From NCBI GenBank assembly GCA_963790965.1, contig CAWBQO010000005.1:62001-126000 (forward strand): a DNA stretch of 64,000 bases, given 5' to 3'. Shown here one piece after another: positions 1 to 8,291 of the stretch. A program made the position numbers and the translations under genes. The notes under the pieces were generated by a model. The model saw nothing but the letters and a program-made list of their open reading frames with translations. It was not told the origin of the DNA and made no database searches. The stretch is from CAWBQO01 sp963790965. Its GTDB lineage: Bacteria > Bacteroidota > Rhodothermia > Rhodothermales > DASSAV01. The number at the start of each line of letters is the position of its first letter. Position 1 is the first letter of the stretch.

Positions 1-768
1 TTCAAAGGATTCGAGGGTGAAAAGCACGTCCTGCAAACGCCAGACATCGTAGTCCTGCTCGACGACGGCCTCCGGCGAGAAGGGGAGCACCTTCACCTCT
101 GCCGAGAGCGCGTGCTGGACCTCGTTGCTCGACGAGATGATGCCGGCCCCAAAGATCCGGTTTCCTTCGGGCTGCCTCACGAGCCCGAACTCGACGGTGA
201 ACCAGTGAAACCGCTCCAGCTTCGGCCTGTCGGGACCTTTGCCATTCAGCGCGGCCTTGCCGAAGAGCTGATAGAAGTCGGCGAACTCCGGCTGCGCCAG
301 CATGGGCATGTGGCCGAAGATGTCGTGAAACAGGTCCGGCGCGGGCGTATAGTCAATCTCATGCCGCCCTCGGATGTAGTCCGTGGAGGGAAAGACGCGC
401 TGCGCCAGGAGGCCGAAGAAGTCTTTCTCGTGCAAAAGGCCGGGTATGCGAGCAACCTGCCAGCCCGTCGCCGCTTCGAGGCGGGCGCTAAGGTCTTTCA
501 GCGCCGGTATGCGGCTTTCAGTCAACCCGAGGGTGCGAACACCGTCAAAGAACGCATCGCCGGCGCGCCCCGGCAGCAGGGCCATCTGGCGGTTGAAGAG
601 CGTGTTCCACGTCGCCTCGTCCTCTTCCGAGTAGCCTGGATAGGCGATGCCGGATCCGGTGGGAGGCGGCCCATCAAGCGACTGGGGGACGCAGCGTGGA
701 TCCAGTCCTTCCGCACCGGCTTTCTCGTAAGCCGTCCGATCCTCAACCCCAACATCTGACTTCTCCAT
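1..768 (-). CDS. phhA: Phenylalanine 4-monooxygenase, 3' end cut by window
   Basis: Hydroxylates phenylalanine to tyrosine with tetrahydropterin, O2 and a non-haem iron; cytosolic. I translated the minus strand by hand from an ATG at 768: 256 codons remain open to base 1, so the C-terminus lies outside the window. The family signature is clear. DLFHDIFGHMPML carries the two iron-binding histidines in the usual H-x4-H spacing, and HWFTVEFGLV carries the iron-binding glutamate. About 100 residues of N-terminal region precede the catalytic part, the normal layout of the single-domain bacterial enzyme. I see no N-terminal ACT domain, so it resembles bacterial PhhA rather than the regulated animal enzymes. 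Tryptophan or tyrosine hydroxylases are alternatives but are rare in bacteria. Confidence 0.93.
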   Translation of the reverse strand, partial: MEKSDVGVEDRTAYEKAGAEGLDPRCVPQSLDGPPPTGSGIAYPGYSEEDEATWNTLFNRQMALLPGRAGDAFFDGVRTLGLTESRIPALKDLSARLEAATGWQVARIPGLLHEKDFFGLLAQRVFPSTDYIRGRHEIDYTPAPDLFHDIFGHMPMLAQPEFADFYQLFGKAALNGKGPDRPKLERFHWFTVEFGLVRQPEGNRIFGAGIISSSNEVQHALSAEVKVLPFSPEAVVEQDYDVWRLQDVLFTLESFE

Positions 769-836
769 AATGAATCGCGCTCCTGGAAGCGCTTTTATAT
801 CTCTCAACAAGAAGAACTGCGGACCCGCTCCGGAGC

Positions 837-1088
837 TTAATGCTCCACGTCTTGCGTTTTGTTGCTTCGGGCATAACCAATACCCGCCGCGATGAGGAAT
901 GCGAGCACGCCCGCACCAATCGCCGCGATCCAGTTCACCTCCTCGTCTCCCCCGCCGCGGGGAATGACGAGCGCGAACAGCATTACGACGAGCAGTCCAA
1001 TGAGCGCGCCCACAACAACGAAACTCCCGATGCCTCGCCCCGACCGCGACGGCGAGTTCGGCTTTTCCGGATTGAACGAATCTGACAT
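837..1088 (-). CDS. Small two-helix membrane protein
   Basis: An 83-residue protein that I do not recognise. The first 20 residues are polar and rich in Ser, Arg and Pro. Two hydrophobic segments follow, about residues 21-43 and 52-70, separated by a short loop with GGGDEE. The tail is hydrophilic and ends DVEH. This is the layout of a small inner-membrane protein with two spanning helices. It lies 19 bases after another small membrane protein on the same strand, so the two may be co-transcribed. No catalytic motif is visible and no function can be assigned. Confidence 0.6.
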   Translation of the reverse strand: MSDSFNPEKPNSPSRSGRGIGSFVVVGALIGLLVVMLFALVIPRGGGDEEVNWIAAIGAGVLAFLIAAGIGYARSNKTQDVEH

Positions 1089-1107
1089 AGTGCCGAACCT
1101 CTAAGAA

Positions 1108-1335
1108 TTATCGTTTGATGATCGAATCCCCGTGGACCTGCCCGTGCCTTACCCGAAAAGCGGCATAGCTGATGCCCGAAACCAGCAGCGCCAGACCAAA
1201 GTCCCGCCACTTGAATGACAAGTCGCGTTTCAAGATGTACCGCGTGCCCGTGGTCTTCGCCATGGACGCGATTGCCCCGAAGAGCATGGACCAGAGCGGG
1301 GCGTATTTCCAAAATACATCGTTCTTTGCTGCCAT
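1108..1335 (-). CDS. Small hypothetical membrane-associated protein
   Basis: A 75-residue protein without a recognised domain. Residues about 12-25 and 46-60 are hydrophobic, and the segment between them is basic (KTTGTRYILKRD), so it may be membrane-associated. It starts with ATG at 1335 and lies 19 bases upstream of the next small membrane protein on the same strand. Composition and codon use fit the neighbourhood, and the frame antisense to it gives no better protein. The function is unknown. Confidence 0.5.
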   Translation of the reverse strand: MAAKNDVFWKYAPLWSMLFGAIASMAKTTGTRYILKRDLSFKWRDFGLALLVSGISYAAFRVRHGQVHGDSIIKR

Positions 1336-1437
1336 TTTGCTGATAAAAGAGACTCGGAGGGACGACGAAGCCAGTTTTTCACCCGCCCTCAGGAGAAGGG
1401 TTTCCGGTCGGGCGATAACACTTATGCAACGGCACGT

Positions 1438-2865
1438 CTAAACCTGCAGCAATCCGGCAATGAGGTAACCGGCGGCGGAGACCGCAGCCACAAGCAAGGC
1501 ATAGGGCATCTGCGTCCGCACATGATCGACGTGGTCGCAGGCGGAGGCCATGGACGAAATGATGGTGGTATCGGAAAGCGGCGAGGCATGATCGCCGAAG
1601 ATGCCTCCCGAGAGCACGGCCCCAAGCACGAGCGCCGGTGAGAGGGACAGCGCCGCGGCAAGTGGCAGCGCCACCGGCATCAGGACGGCAAAACCCGTCC
1701 ATGACGAACCGAGCGTGAACGAGACGAACCCCGCTACGACGAAAACGAGAGCAGGCACCCACCACGCCGGCGTCCCATTACCGATCAGCTGCACGAGATA
1801 AGGCCCCATCTCCAGCTCGCGGGAGACCTGCCCCAGCGCAAAAGCGAGCACGATGAGCACCGTTACGCCGACAAGCCCGGCCGACCCCTTCAACACGAGT
1901 TCCGTCGACCGGGCCGGCGACATGGTCGGCCCGGATCTGCCTCGCGGCAGGGCATAGAGCGCCATAGCTGCGACGATGGCAGCGGTAACGGCCCAGAAGA
2001 CGGCGGTCGACCCGCTGCCTTTCATCAGGTTGCCGGACCCCGTGACGGCAAGCCCCACGAAGATCATCCCGACCAGCACGCCCAGCGGCAACACGAGGTT
2101 AATGGCGCGCGCCCCGACGCCCGGCAGCGGCTGCAAATCGGCCACTTCTTCGGCAATCATTGGGCTTGCACCCGGCCGGAGCAGTTCCCCGGTCTCGGCG
2201 GCCCGTCGCTCGGCCCGGCGCATACCACCGAAGCCCCAGCCGGTCACGGCCAGAACAAGTGCCAGCAGAATGCTGCCGATGCTGTAGAAGTTAAAGGCGA
2301 GTCCGCCAGCCAGAAGCGACACGGCCCCGTCGCCCGCGCCCTGCGCCATCAGCAGACCGAGCACGTATGCGCCCCAGCCGTTGAGCGGAATCATCATGCA
2401 CACGGGCGCGCTCGTGGCGTCGCAGTAGTAGGCGAGCTTCTCCCGCGGCAGCTTGAGGCGGTCGAAGAACGGGCGAGACACGGCACCGACCATCAGGCAA
2501 GTAATGCTCGATTCAACGAAAACCGCCATTCCCACCGCGAACGCAAGCAGTTCAGCCCCCCGCCGCGTCTCTCCCCATCCGCGCCGCTGCGCCCACACGA
2601 TCAGCCCGGCCACGCCGCCCGAACCCTGCACCAGCGCGACAAGGCCGCCCACGAGCAGGCAAAAGAGAACGACCCGCGTGTTGCCCGGATCGGCAAACAC
2701 GTTCACGATCTGGTCGAGCAGTCCGCGCGCGCCGAGCAGCGGATTGCCGCCCGCCAAAATAACCGTCCCGAGAAGCAGCCCGGCCAGCAGCGAGAGGTAC
2801 ACCTCGCGCGTCCACAGCGCAAGCACAATCGCCACGAGGGGCGGTAGCAGGACGATCCACTCCAT
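1438..2865 (-). CDS. NhaC-family Na+/H+ antiporter-type permease
   Basis: A 475-residue polytopic membrane protein with about 11-12 hydrophobic segments over its whole length. The segment with SSITCLMVGAVSRPFFDRL followed by DATSAPVCMMIPLNGWGAY is typical of the Na_H_antiporter (NhaC-like) family. The C-terminal GDHASPLSDTTIISSMAS with nearby histidines is the other conserved half of this transporter fold. Members exchange Na+ or organic substrates for H+ at the inner membrane; the substrate here cannot be read from the sequence. The gene is the last of a minus-strand series that starts with the glycosidase and thioredoxin-like genes, with 74 bases between it and the thioredoxin-like stop. 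A length of 475 is normal for the family. Confidence 0.85.
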   Translation of the reverse strand: MEWIVLLPPLVAIVLALWTREVYLSLLAGLLLGTVILAGGNPLLGARGLLDQIVNVFADPGNTRVVLFCLLVGGLVALVQGSGGVAGLIVWAQRRGWGETRRGAELLAFAVGMAVFVESSITCLMVGAVSRPFFDRLKLPREKLAYYCDATSAPVCMMIPLNGWGAYVLGLLMAQGAGDGAVSLLAGGLAFNFYSIGSILLALVLAVTGWGFGGMRRAERRAAETGELLRPGASPMIAEEVADLQPLPGVGARAINLVLPLGVLVGMIFVGLAVTGSGNLMKGSGSTAVFWAVTAAIVAAMALYALPRGRSGPTMSPARSTELVLKGSAGLVGVTVLIVLAFALGQVSRELEMGPYLVQLIGNGTPAWWVPALVFVVAGFVSFTLGSSWTGFAVLMPVALPLAAALSLSPALVLGAVLSGGIFGDHASPLSDTTIISSMASACDHVDHVRTQMPYALLVAAVSAAGYLIAGLLQV

Positions 2866-2939
2866 AGGCGAGGGCGCTTCCGGTCAGGGTGGCAGGGAGC
2901 ACCGCTCTCCCCGGAGCGGCTCTTGGCAAGTACGCGAAG

Positions 2940-3524
2940 CTATTCTTCCCGCCACTTGATGCTGCAGCCGACGGACGGCACGGCGTCAAAGGTCAGCAAT
3001 CGGCCTGCAAGCGCATCGTCGATGCCGCGCCGGAGGTCGTCACCGCCAGAGACGCCCGCGTCGGGCCGCGACGCATCGACCTGCCCGTGGTAAACGAGCC
3101 GCAGGTCGCCGTCCTCGTTGCGGCCGTAGACGAATGGATCGGGTGTGCAGACGGCACCAAACTCCTGCGCGACTTCCTGCGTTTCATCAAAGAGATACGG
3201 AAAAGGATATGACTGCTCCTGCGCCCGTTTGGCCAGCCCGTCGAACGAATCCTCCGGGTATCCCGCCGGATCATTGGACGAGATGGCGAGAAACTGCACC
3301 CGACGGTCGCTGTAGTCCCTCGCGAGACGAATCAGTGTCGGCTCGACGTGCCGCGCGTACGGGCAGTGGTTGCACATGAAAACGATTACGAGCACCCTCG
3401 CGTCGGCGAAGTCGTCCGAGCCGACGGTGGTCGGAGCGGAAACGCCGGGCGCGTAGGCGGCGCGCAGGCTAAATTCGGGCAGCGGCGTGTTGCGGGCGAT
3501 CTCCTGGGAATAGGTCCGTGCCAT
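2940..3524 (-). CDS. Thioredoxin-fold (redoxin) protein
   Basis: A 194-residue soluble redoxin-type protein of the AhpC/TSA-thioredoxin superfamily. Near residue 50 the strand VLVIVFMCNHCPYARHVEP gives a CNHC active site (Cys-x-x-Cys), followed by the cis-proline strand region around VCTPDPFVYG. The tail reads VPSVGCSIKW, a conserved ending of a subgroup of these proteins that keeps a third cysteine. There is no signal peptide, so a cytosolic thiol oxidoreductase is likely. The reading frame extends to a TTG at 3560 that overlaps the stop of the upstream glycosidase gene by four bases; I prefer the ATG at 3524 because the added twelve residues are not family-like. Coupled translation from the TTG cannot be excluded. 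Confidence 0.85.
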   Translation of the reverse strand: MARTYSQEIARNTPLPEFSLRAAYAPGVSAPTTVGSDDFADARVLVIVFMCNHCPYARHVEPTLIRLARDYSDRRVQFLAISSNDPAGYPEDSFDGLAKRAQEQSYPFPYLFDETQEVAQEFGAVCTPDPFVYGRNEDGDLRLVYHGQVDASRPDAGVSGGDDLRRGIDDALAGRLLTFDAVPSVGCSIKWREE

Positions 3525-3556
3525 AGGTGGTGTCCGGTTGTAAGGCTTCTCTGTTG

Positions 3557-5158
3557 TCAATGCGGCGCTCTTAGCGCATGAACGCCGGCAAGAACGGCGA
3601 CCAGCGCCTGCTGCGCATCCGTCACATCACTGAAAGTACACAGCCGCGCAGCGGCGGTCGGGTAACGATCCAGTATGAACGGGCTGCCGAGCGAGGCGAG
3701 GACCACTTGCCGTCTTTCGAGAAGCTTACGCACGAAGCGCTCCTGCGCGTCAAGCAGACCAAACTTTTGCCAGGCCGCGGGCTTGACCACGAGCGCGACT
3801 ACGACCGCGCCCGCTCTTCCGGCGTGCTCCAGCAGCGCGTCAAACTCCTCTTCGTTCGTCTCCGGTCCAACTTCGGCGTAAGCGGCTCCCGGAAAAGCCT
3901 CGCGCACCGCATCGCCCAATGGAGCTTCAGGCGGATCGAGGCGAGAGCGAAACGGCTTGACGAGTACGGCGAGCAGTCCGTTCTCGGTCACCCGCACTGG
4001 ATCGAGCGGCAGCGGACTCTCGGGCGATTCCTCGACCTGCACCGCGCCGAGCGCAATTCGCTGCGCAAGTCGCCGGTGTTCAGGCGAACCAATGTGGCAT
4101 GGCGGCGGCTTTGCGAAAACATCTTTCCCGTGGCGCTCTGCAAGACGCTCCTTCATGGCAAGGACCCTCGAAGCGGCATCATCGATGCGAGCCTCTTCGA
4201 GCAATCCGGACTCGACGGCGTGAACAAGGCCGTCCACGATGATTTCCGGATCGAGCGGATCGAGCAGAATATCCACCCCGGCCCGAAAGAGCGCCGCCGC
4301 CTGTTCCGCAACGGCCTCGGCGCTGCCGGCTCCGCGCACTGCGCCCATGAGCATACTGTCCGAGATCACGGCACCCCGAAAACCAAGCTCGTTCCGCAGG
4401 AGGTCGTTCAGGATGGGCCGGGAAAGCGTCGCGGGCGTGCCCTCCGGGTCGAGCGCGGGGTACCGCACATGGGCGGACATGACCAACTCCACCCCCGCCT
4501 CTATGGCTGCTTTGAACGGAACGAGGTCCGTCCTCTCCATCTCGTGGCGTGAGCTTCCTACGGACGGTGCCGTCTCATGCGAATCTTCGCGCGTGTTGCC
4601 GTGGCCGGGAAAGTGTTTGGCGGTCGTCAGCAAGCCCTCCTCGCGGCAGCCGCCAATGTAGGTCTGCACGAGCCGCGCAACGCCTTCCGGCTCAGTCCCA
4701 AAAGCCCGAGTCGCGATGATCGGATTGTCCAACTCCCGGTTCACGTCCGCCACGGGCGCGAAGGCGATATGAATGCCGCAGGCGAGGGCCTCGCGAGCCG
4801 TAACGTGCGCGGCCTTGCGAAGAAGTAGCGGCCCCTTTTCGCCGAGATGCGCAAAGGCCATCGCGTGCGGAAAGACCGTCGCGCCGCGCACCTGCTGCCC
4901 CAACCCTCGCTCGATGTCCGACGCGACCAGCAGCGGCACCCGGCACCGGCGCTGAAGCCGTCCCAGCAATTCCGGCGTGGTCGCCAGGTCACCGTTAAAG
5001 AGGATGACGCCTCCGAGAGGGCAGCGGTCGAGAAGGGCAAGAATGCGCTCCTCGTCTTCTTCCACGCGAACGGCAGGGTGCATGTTGGACCCGATGCGGG
5101 CAAAAACCAACTGCGCCGCTCTTTCGCGGAGGGTCATGTCGGGCAACCGGGTACTCAT
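3557..5158 (-). CDS. Glycoside hydrolase family 3, NagZ-like
   Basis: A 533-residue family 3 glycosidase, probably a beta-N-acetylhexosaminidase. The KHFPGHGNT motif at residues 181-189, followed by DSH at 192-194, is the hallmark of the NagZ-type branch, where the histidine of the Asp-His pair acts as acid/base. The nucleophile is expected at D267 in AVISDSMLMG. The TIM barrel occupies residues 5-350; the remaining 180 residues form the alpha/beta C-terminal domain that short NagZ enzymes lack. No signal peptide is visible, so it probably acts in the cytosol on recycled muropeptide sugars or other GlcNAc glycosides. It is followed at once by the thioredoxin-like gene and preceded by nadD with a 67-base gap. 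A second, exported paralogue lies at 23042-24652. Confidence 0.9.
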   Translation of the reverse strand: MSTRLPDMTLRERAAQLVFARIGSNMHPAVRVEEDEERILALLDRCPLGGVILFNGDLATTPELLGRLQRRCRVPLLVASDIERGLGQQVRGATVFPHAMAFAHLGEKGPLLLRKAAHVTAREALACGIHIAFAPVADVNRELDNPIIATRAFGTEPEGVARLVQTYIGGCREEGLLTTAKHFPGHGNTREDSHETAPSVGSSRHEMERTDLVPFKAAIEAGVELVMSAHVRYPALDPEGTPATLSRPILNDLLRNELGFRGAVISDSMLMGAVRGAGSAEAVAEQAAALFRAGVDILLDPLDPEIIVDGLVHAVESGLLEEARIDDAASRVLAMKERLAERHGKDVFAKPPPCHIGSPEHRRLAQRIALGAVQVEESPESPLPLDPVRVTENGLLAVLVKPFRSRLDPPEAPLGDAVREAFPGAAYAEVGPETNEEEFDALLEHAGRAGAVVVALVVKPAAWQKFGLLDAQERFVRKLLERRQVVLASLGSPFILDRYPTAAARLCTFSDVTDAQQALVAVLAGVHALRAPH

Positions 5159-5225
5159 GCGCGCTATCGTCAGGCATCAGCCCCCATCGCTCACACGCTG
5201 AGTCACGGGGCCGACGGGTTTGGCT

Positions 5226-5807
5226 CTATCCCTGAAGATACAAACCTTGCGCTTCGATAAAGAGGCGAACCGGCTCCGGCACGAGATATCGGACCGAGCG
5301 CTTCGAAGCCCGCCGCGCACGTATATCAGTTGAGGAGATGCCGAGGAGCGGGGCGGCGGCAAACTGCGCGCGAACGGGAAACGGCAACGCCTCTGGCGGA
5401 CCGTCCTTCCCGCGTCCGTACACGATGAGGTCGACCCGTCGCGCGATTTCTTCCGGCTCGCGCCATGATGGAAGTTGCCGGTAGCTATCGCCGCCAATTG
5501 CCAGGGAGAACTCGTCGCCCGGGGCCTCGTCCTGCAGGTGCCGGATCGTGTCGACGGTGTAGGAGACGCCGCCGCGCCGGATTTCAAGGTCCGACACGAG
5601 GAAGGCCGGGTTACCTTCCGTCGCGAGGCGCACCATCTTCAGCCGGTCTTCGGCCGAGGCCATGCCACGTGCATCCTTGTGCGGCACCCGGAAACCCGGC
5701 ATCCACATCACGCGATCCAGCGCAAACTGGTCGCGAATGGCCTCCGCGATAATGAGATGGCCGGCGTGCGGCGGGTTAAACGATCCGCCAAAGAGACCTA
5801 CGCGCAT
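5226..5807 (-). CDS. nadD: Nicotinate-nucleotide adenylyltransferase
   Basis: Transfers AMP from ATP to nicotinate mononucleotide in NAD synthesis. The 193-residue protein begins with GLFGGSFNPPHAGH, the nucleotidyltransferase signature with the HxGH-type site at residues 14-17. Near the C-terminus GISSTDIRARRA is the ISSTxIR motif of the family. Length is normal (about 190-215). The gene follows bamD on the same strand with a 31-base gap and precedes the family 3 glycosidase by 67 bases, so it may be part of the long minus-strand transcription unit. Confidence 0.95.
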   Translation of the reverse strand: MRVGLFGGSFNPPHAGHLIIAEAIRDQFALDRVMWMPGFRVPHKDARGMASAEDRLKMVRLATEGNPAFLVSDLEIRRGGVSYTVDTIRHLQDEAPGDEFSLAIGGDSYRQLPSWREPEEIARRVDLIVYGRGKDGPPEALPFPVRAQFAAAPLLGISSTDIRARRASKRSVRYLVPEPVRLFIEAQGLYLQG

Positions 5808-5838
5808 AAGTGCTTCCTGGGCCGGTCTCTACCGGGCG

Positions 5839-6678
5839 CTATTGCCCTTCGGCTATCGAAGAAAGATCCTCGATGCGGGACGCGGCCGTCCGCTGAAGTT
5901 CCTCGGCGCGGCCGTGAAGCGGGCTGTCGGGAAAGACCTGAACGAGACGCCGGTAGTCGGCGAGCGCCTTTTCGAGCCGGTCCACCTGCCGGTCCCGCAC
6001 GCTCAGCTCGGCGAAATTGATGAAAGCGTTCATCGCTCCCACGAGCGCGTCATCGGCGAAGGGCGTGTCGGGGTACTGGTCGAACACGGATTCATACGTG
6101 ATAGCCGCCGCCTCCCACAACTCCCGTCGCTCGTAGAGACCGGCGGCTTCATACTGCTTGCGCGCGAGCTTCTCCCGAAGCTCTCCGATCTTCGCCTCCG
6201 CATCCGGAGCTTGGGGGCTTGTCGGGAAGCGCTCTACGAAAAGCTGAAACTGACGCAGCGCCGTCTGCGTGTCCGTCTGATCCAACTCGTAAGCGGGAGA
6301 GAGTTCGTAGAAAGCCATAGCGCGCTCGTACTCCGCATCCACCCTGCGGGGATCGGTGCGGTAAAGGTCCGAGAAGCGGCTGTATTCGCTGGCAGCGAGG
6401 ATGTACTGGTTCGTCTTGGCGTAGGACCGCGCAAGATAGAGCTGCGCATCGTCCGCCCACTCGGACGCGCGTCCAAATTCAAAGACAGCCTGGAAGTATT
6501 CGATGGCGCGCTCATACTTACCGCGCTCGTAGAGGGCAAAGCCCTTCTCATAGGCTTCCTTGGCGTCGGCGTAGCGCAGCTTGCCGGAGCCTGCGCAGGC
6601 GCTCAGGAGCGTCACCATCAGGAGGAGCGCCACTGGGAGGAGCGCCGGTGCGCTTGTCGTCCGAAATCCTATCTTCAT
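5839..6678 (-). CDS. bamD: Outer membrane assembly lipoprotein BamD
   Basis: BamD is the TPR lipoprotein of the beta-barrel assembly machinery and acts at the periplasmic face of the outer membrane. The protein has a short basic start, a hydrophobic core and a lipobox LLSAC, giving an acylated cysteine near residue 28. Five or more tetratricopeptide-like repeats follow, with motifs such as GKYERAIEYFQAVFEFG and FPTSPQAPDAEAKIGEL. I place the start at the ATG at 6678 because it directly precedes the basic n-region; the frame continues to 6723 with unlikely residues. The final 30 residues are an amphipathic helix, as in many BamD proteins. It lies between nadD and a TPR/periplasmic-binding protein gene. 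Confidence 0.9.
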   Translation of the reverse strand: MKIGFRTTSAPALLPVALLLMVTLLSACAGSGKLRYADAKEAYEKGFALYERGKYERAIEYFQAVFEFGRASEWADDAQLYLARSYAKTNQYILAASEYSRFSDLYRTDPRRVDAEYERAMAFYELSPAYELDQTDTQTALRQFQLFVERFPTSPQAPDAEAKIGELREKLARKQYEAAGLYERRELWEAAAITYESVFDQYPDTPFADDALVGAMNAFINFAELSVRDRQVDRLEKALADYRRLVQVFPDSPLHGRAEELQRTAASRIEDLSSIAEGQ

Positions 6679-6791
6679 GACCTTTATCGTCAGCCGTGCG
6701 TCGCCGCCGGCCATCTCATACAAAAGTGTTGCGTTGCCGATGAACCGGCAGCAAACGGAACGGCACCGGCCCTGTTCCGCGAGCGGGCGTG

Positions 6792-8231
6792 TTACCGGAG
6801 CCGTTCGATGCCGCCGTTGCGGTACATGAGCACGTAAAGCCCCCGGTTCGCGTTGCCGCCGTCAAAGTCGATCCGTTTGCCGAGGCCCTCATAAGGCGGC
6901 GCTGCCCTCAGCCGTTCGGCAGTCGAAAGGCCTCCCGGCCGAGCTTCGACCTGGATGAGGAATCGCGCTACGTCGAATCCGGTTACTGCAAGTTTGATGT
7001 CGCCACCGGCGAGCGTTCGGCCCGACAACTGCCGGTAGCGGCGGAAGAAATCTTGCGCCTTGCCGCTGCCCTCGTCAAGGTAAAAGTCGCTGGTGTATGT
7101 AGCTGCAAAGAGGGCTGCTTGATCTATAAAGCCAAGATCGTGCCATTCGGTGTTGCCGAGGATCCGCGCCCGGCTCCCCATGGCCGCCAGCCCGCCGAGC
7201 GCCGCGCGCGCGGAGGCTTGCGAGCGCGTGCCGGAGAGCGGCAGATAAACGGCCTGAATCGCATCGAGCACGCCTGGAGCAACGGCTTCGGGCAACCGCG
7301 ACCACCCGTCGGGTGCCGAGAGAACGGAGTAAAAGAGAACATCCGCGCCAAGCTCCATCGCCTCCTGCTGAAAACCTTCCGCCATGCGCTCGCTGACGCT
7401 CCCGGCATCGTGTTCGGACAGGATGCCGAAGGTCTGCAGATTCAGTCGATCAACCGCAAAACGCGCCATCTCGCGCCCGCGCACGGCAATGGGCACATTG
7501 GCCTGGAACACGAAATCCCGGCCCTCCGAGACGCTTTCGTCGGTGGCAAGCGGCGGAACGAGCACCACGCCGGCGCGCTCGGCCACCGGGGCGGCTGCGG
7601 CCGCTTCGCCGCTGAAGAGCGGCCCGATGATCAGGTCCACGTCTTCTGCCACAAGCGCCGCGGTCGCCTCCCTCGCGGTGGCCGCTGCGCCGCCGCTGTC
7701 GCGAAAGACCATCCGAACCGGCAGTGCTCCCGGCGCGGCATTGTGCTCGTCAACCGCCAGACGAATGCCGTTGAAGAGCGTCTGCGTCAGCGCCGCGTTG
7801 CTGCCGGTGAGCGGAAGCAGGATGCCGAGGTCGAGCCGGGGCGGCGGGGCGGCACCTTCGGCCGCCTTCGCCTCGCGCGCGCGCGCCAGCGTGGCCCGGG
7901 CCTCATCGCGAAAGCCGCTCGTCGGGTACCGGGTCTCGAATCGCGAAAGATGATCGATGGCCGCCGCGTAGTCGCCCTCGCGGTAAAGCGCCTTGCCGGC
8001 CATCAAGTACGCCGCCGTCGTCTTGCGATTGACGGAGAAGGTGCTATACACCACCCGCAGACGACGGTAAGCCATGCTGAAATCGCCCGCCTCGAAGGAC
8101 TCGATGCCCTGTTCGAAGAACGCCTCCGCCCGCTCGATCCGCGGCACCGCCGGCTGCGCGCGAAGCGGGGCGCTCAATACAAGACCAAACAGGACCGCCC
8201 ACAGGACGACAAGAGATGCGGCACGAATCAT
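6792..8231 (-). CDS. TPR plus type-1 periplasmic binding protein (LpoA-like)
   Basis: A 479-residue exported protein. Residues 1-25 form a signal peptide that ends at an LRAQ cleavage site. Residues about 27-115 form TPR-like helices (QGIESFEAGDFSMAYRRL; GDYAAAIDHLSRFETRYP). From about 130 the sequence is a type-1 periplasmic binding fold of the Leu/Ile/Val-binding family, starting DLGILLPLTGSNAALTQT and continuing through LIIGPLFSGEAAAAAP. A TPR domain fused to this fold recalls LpoA, the outer-membrane activator of penicillin-binding protein 1A, but LpoA is a lipoprotein and no lipobox is visible here. Neighbours bamD and guaA are on the same strand. The alternative is an orphan substrate-binding protein; no ABC permease is nearby, which favours a structural or regulatory envelope role. 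The ATG at 8231 gives the best signal peptide. Confidence 0.75.
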   Translation of the reverse strand: MIRAASLVVLWAVLFGLVLSAPLRAQPAVPRIERAEAFFEQGIESFEAGDFSMAYRRLRVVYSTFSVNRKTTAAYLMAGKALYREGDYAAAIDHLSRFETRYPTSGFRDEARATLARAREAKAAEGAAPPPRLDLGILLPLTGSNAALTQTLFNGIRLAVDEHNAAPGALPVRMVFRDSGGAAATAREATAALVAEDVDLIIGPLFSGEAAAAAPVAERAGVVLVPPLATDESVSEGRDFVFQANVPIAVRGREMARFAVDRLNLQTFGILSEHDAGSVSERMAEGFQQEAMELGADVLFYSVLSAPDGWSRLPEAVAPGVLDAIQAVYLPLSGTRSQASARAALGGLAAMGSRARILGNTEWHDLGFIDQAALFAATYTSDFYLDEGSGKAQDFFRRYRQLSGRTLAGGDIKLAVTGFDVARFLIQVEARPGGLSTAERLRAAPPYEGLGKRIDFDGGNANRGLYVLMYRNGGIERLR

Positions 8232-8291
8232 GGCGACGAAAAAAAAGCTGATCAGGTGGCGAACAAAGGCGGTGCCCCGAAGCACCAACGC

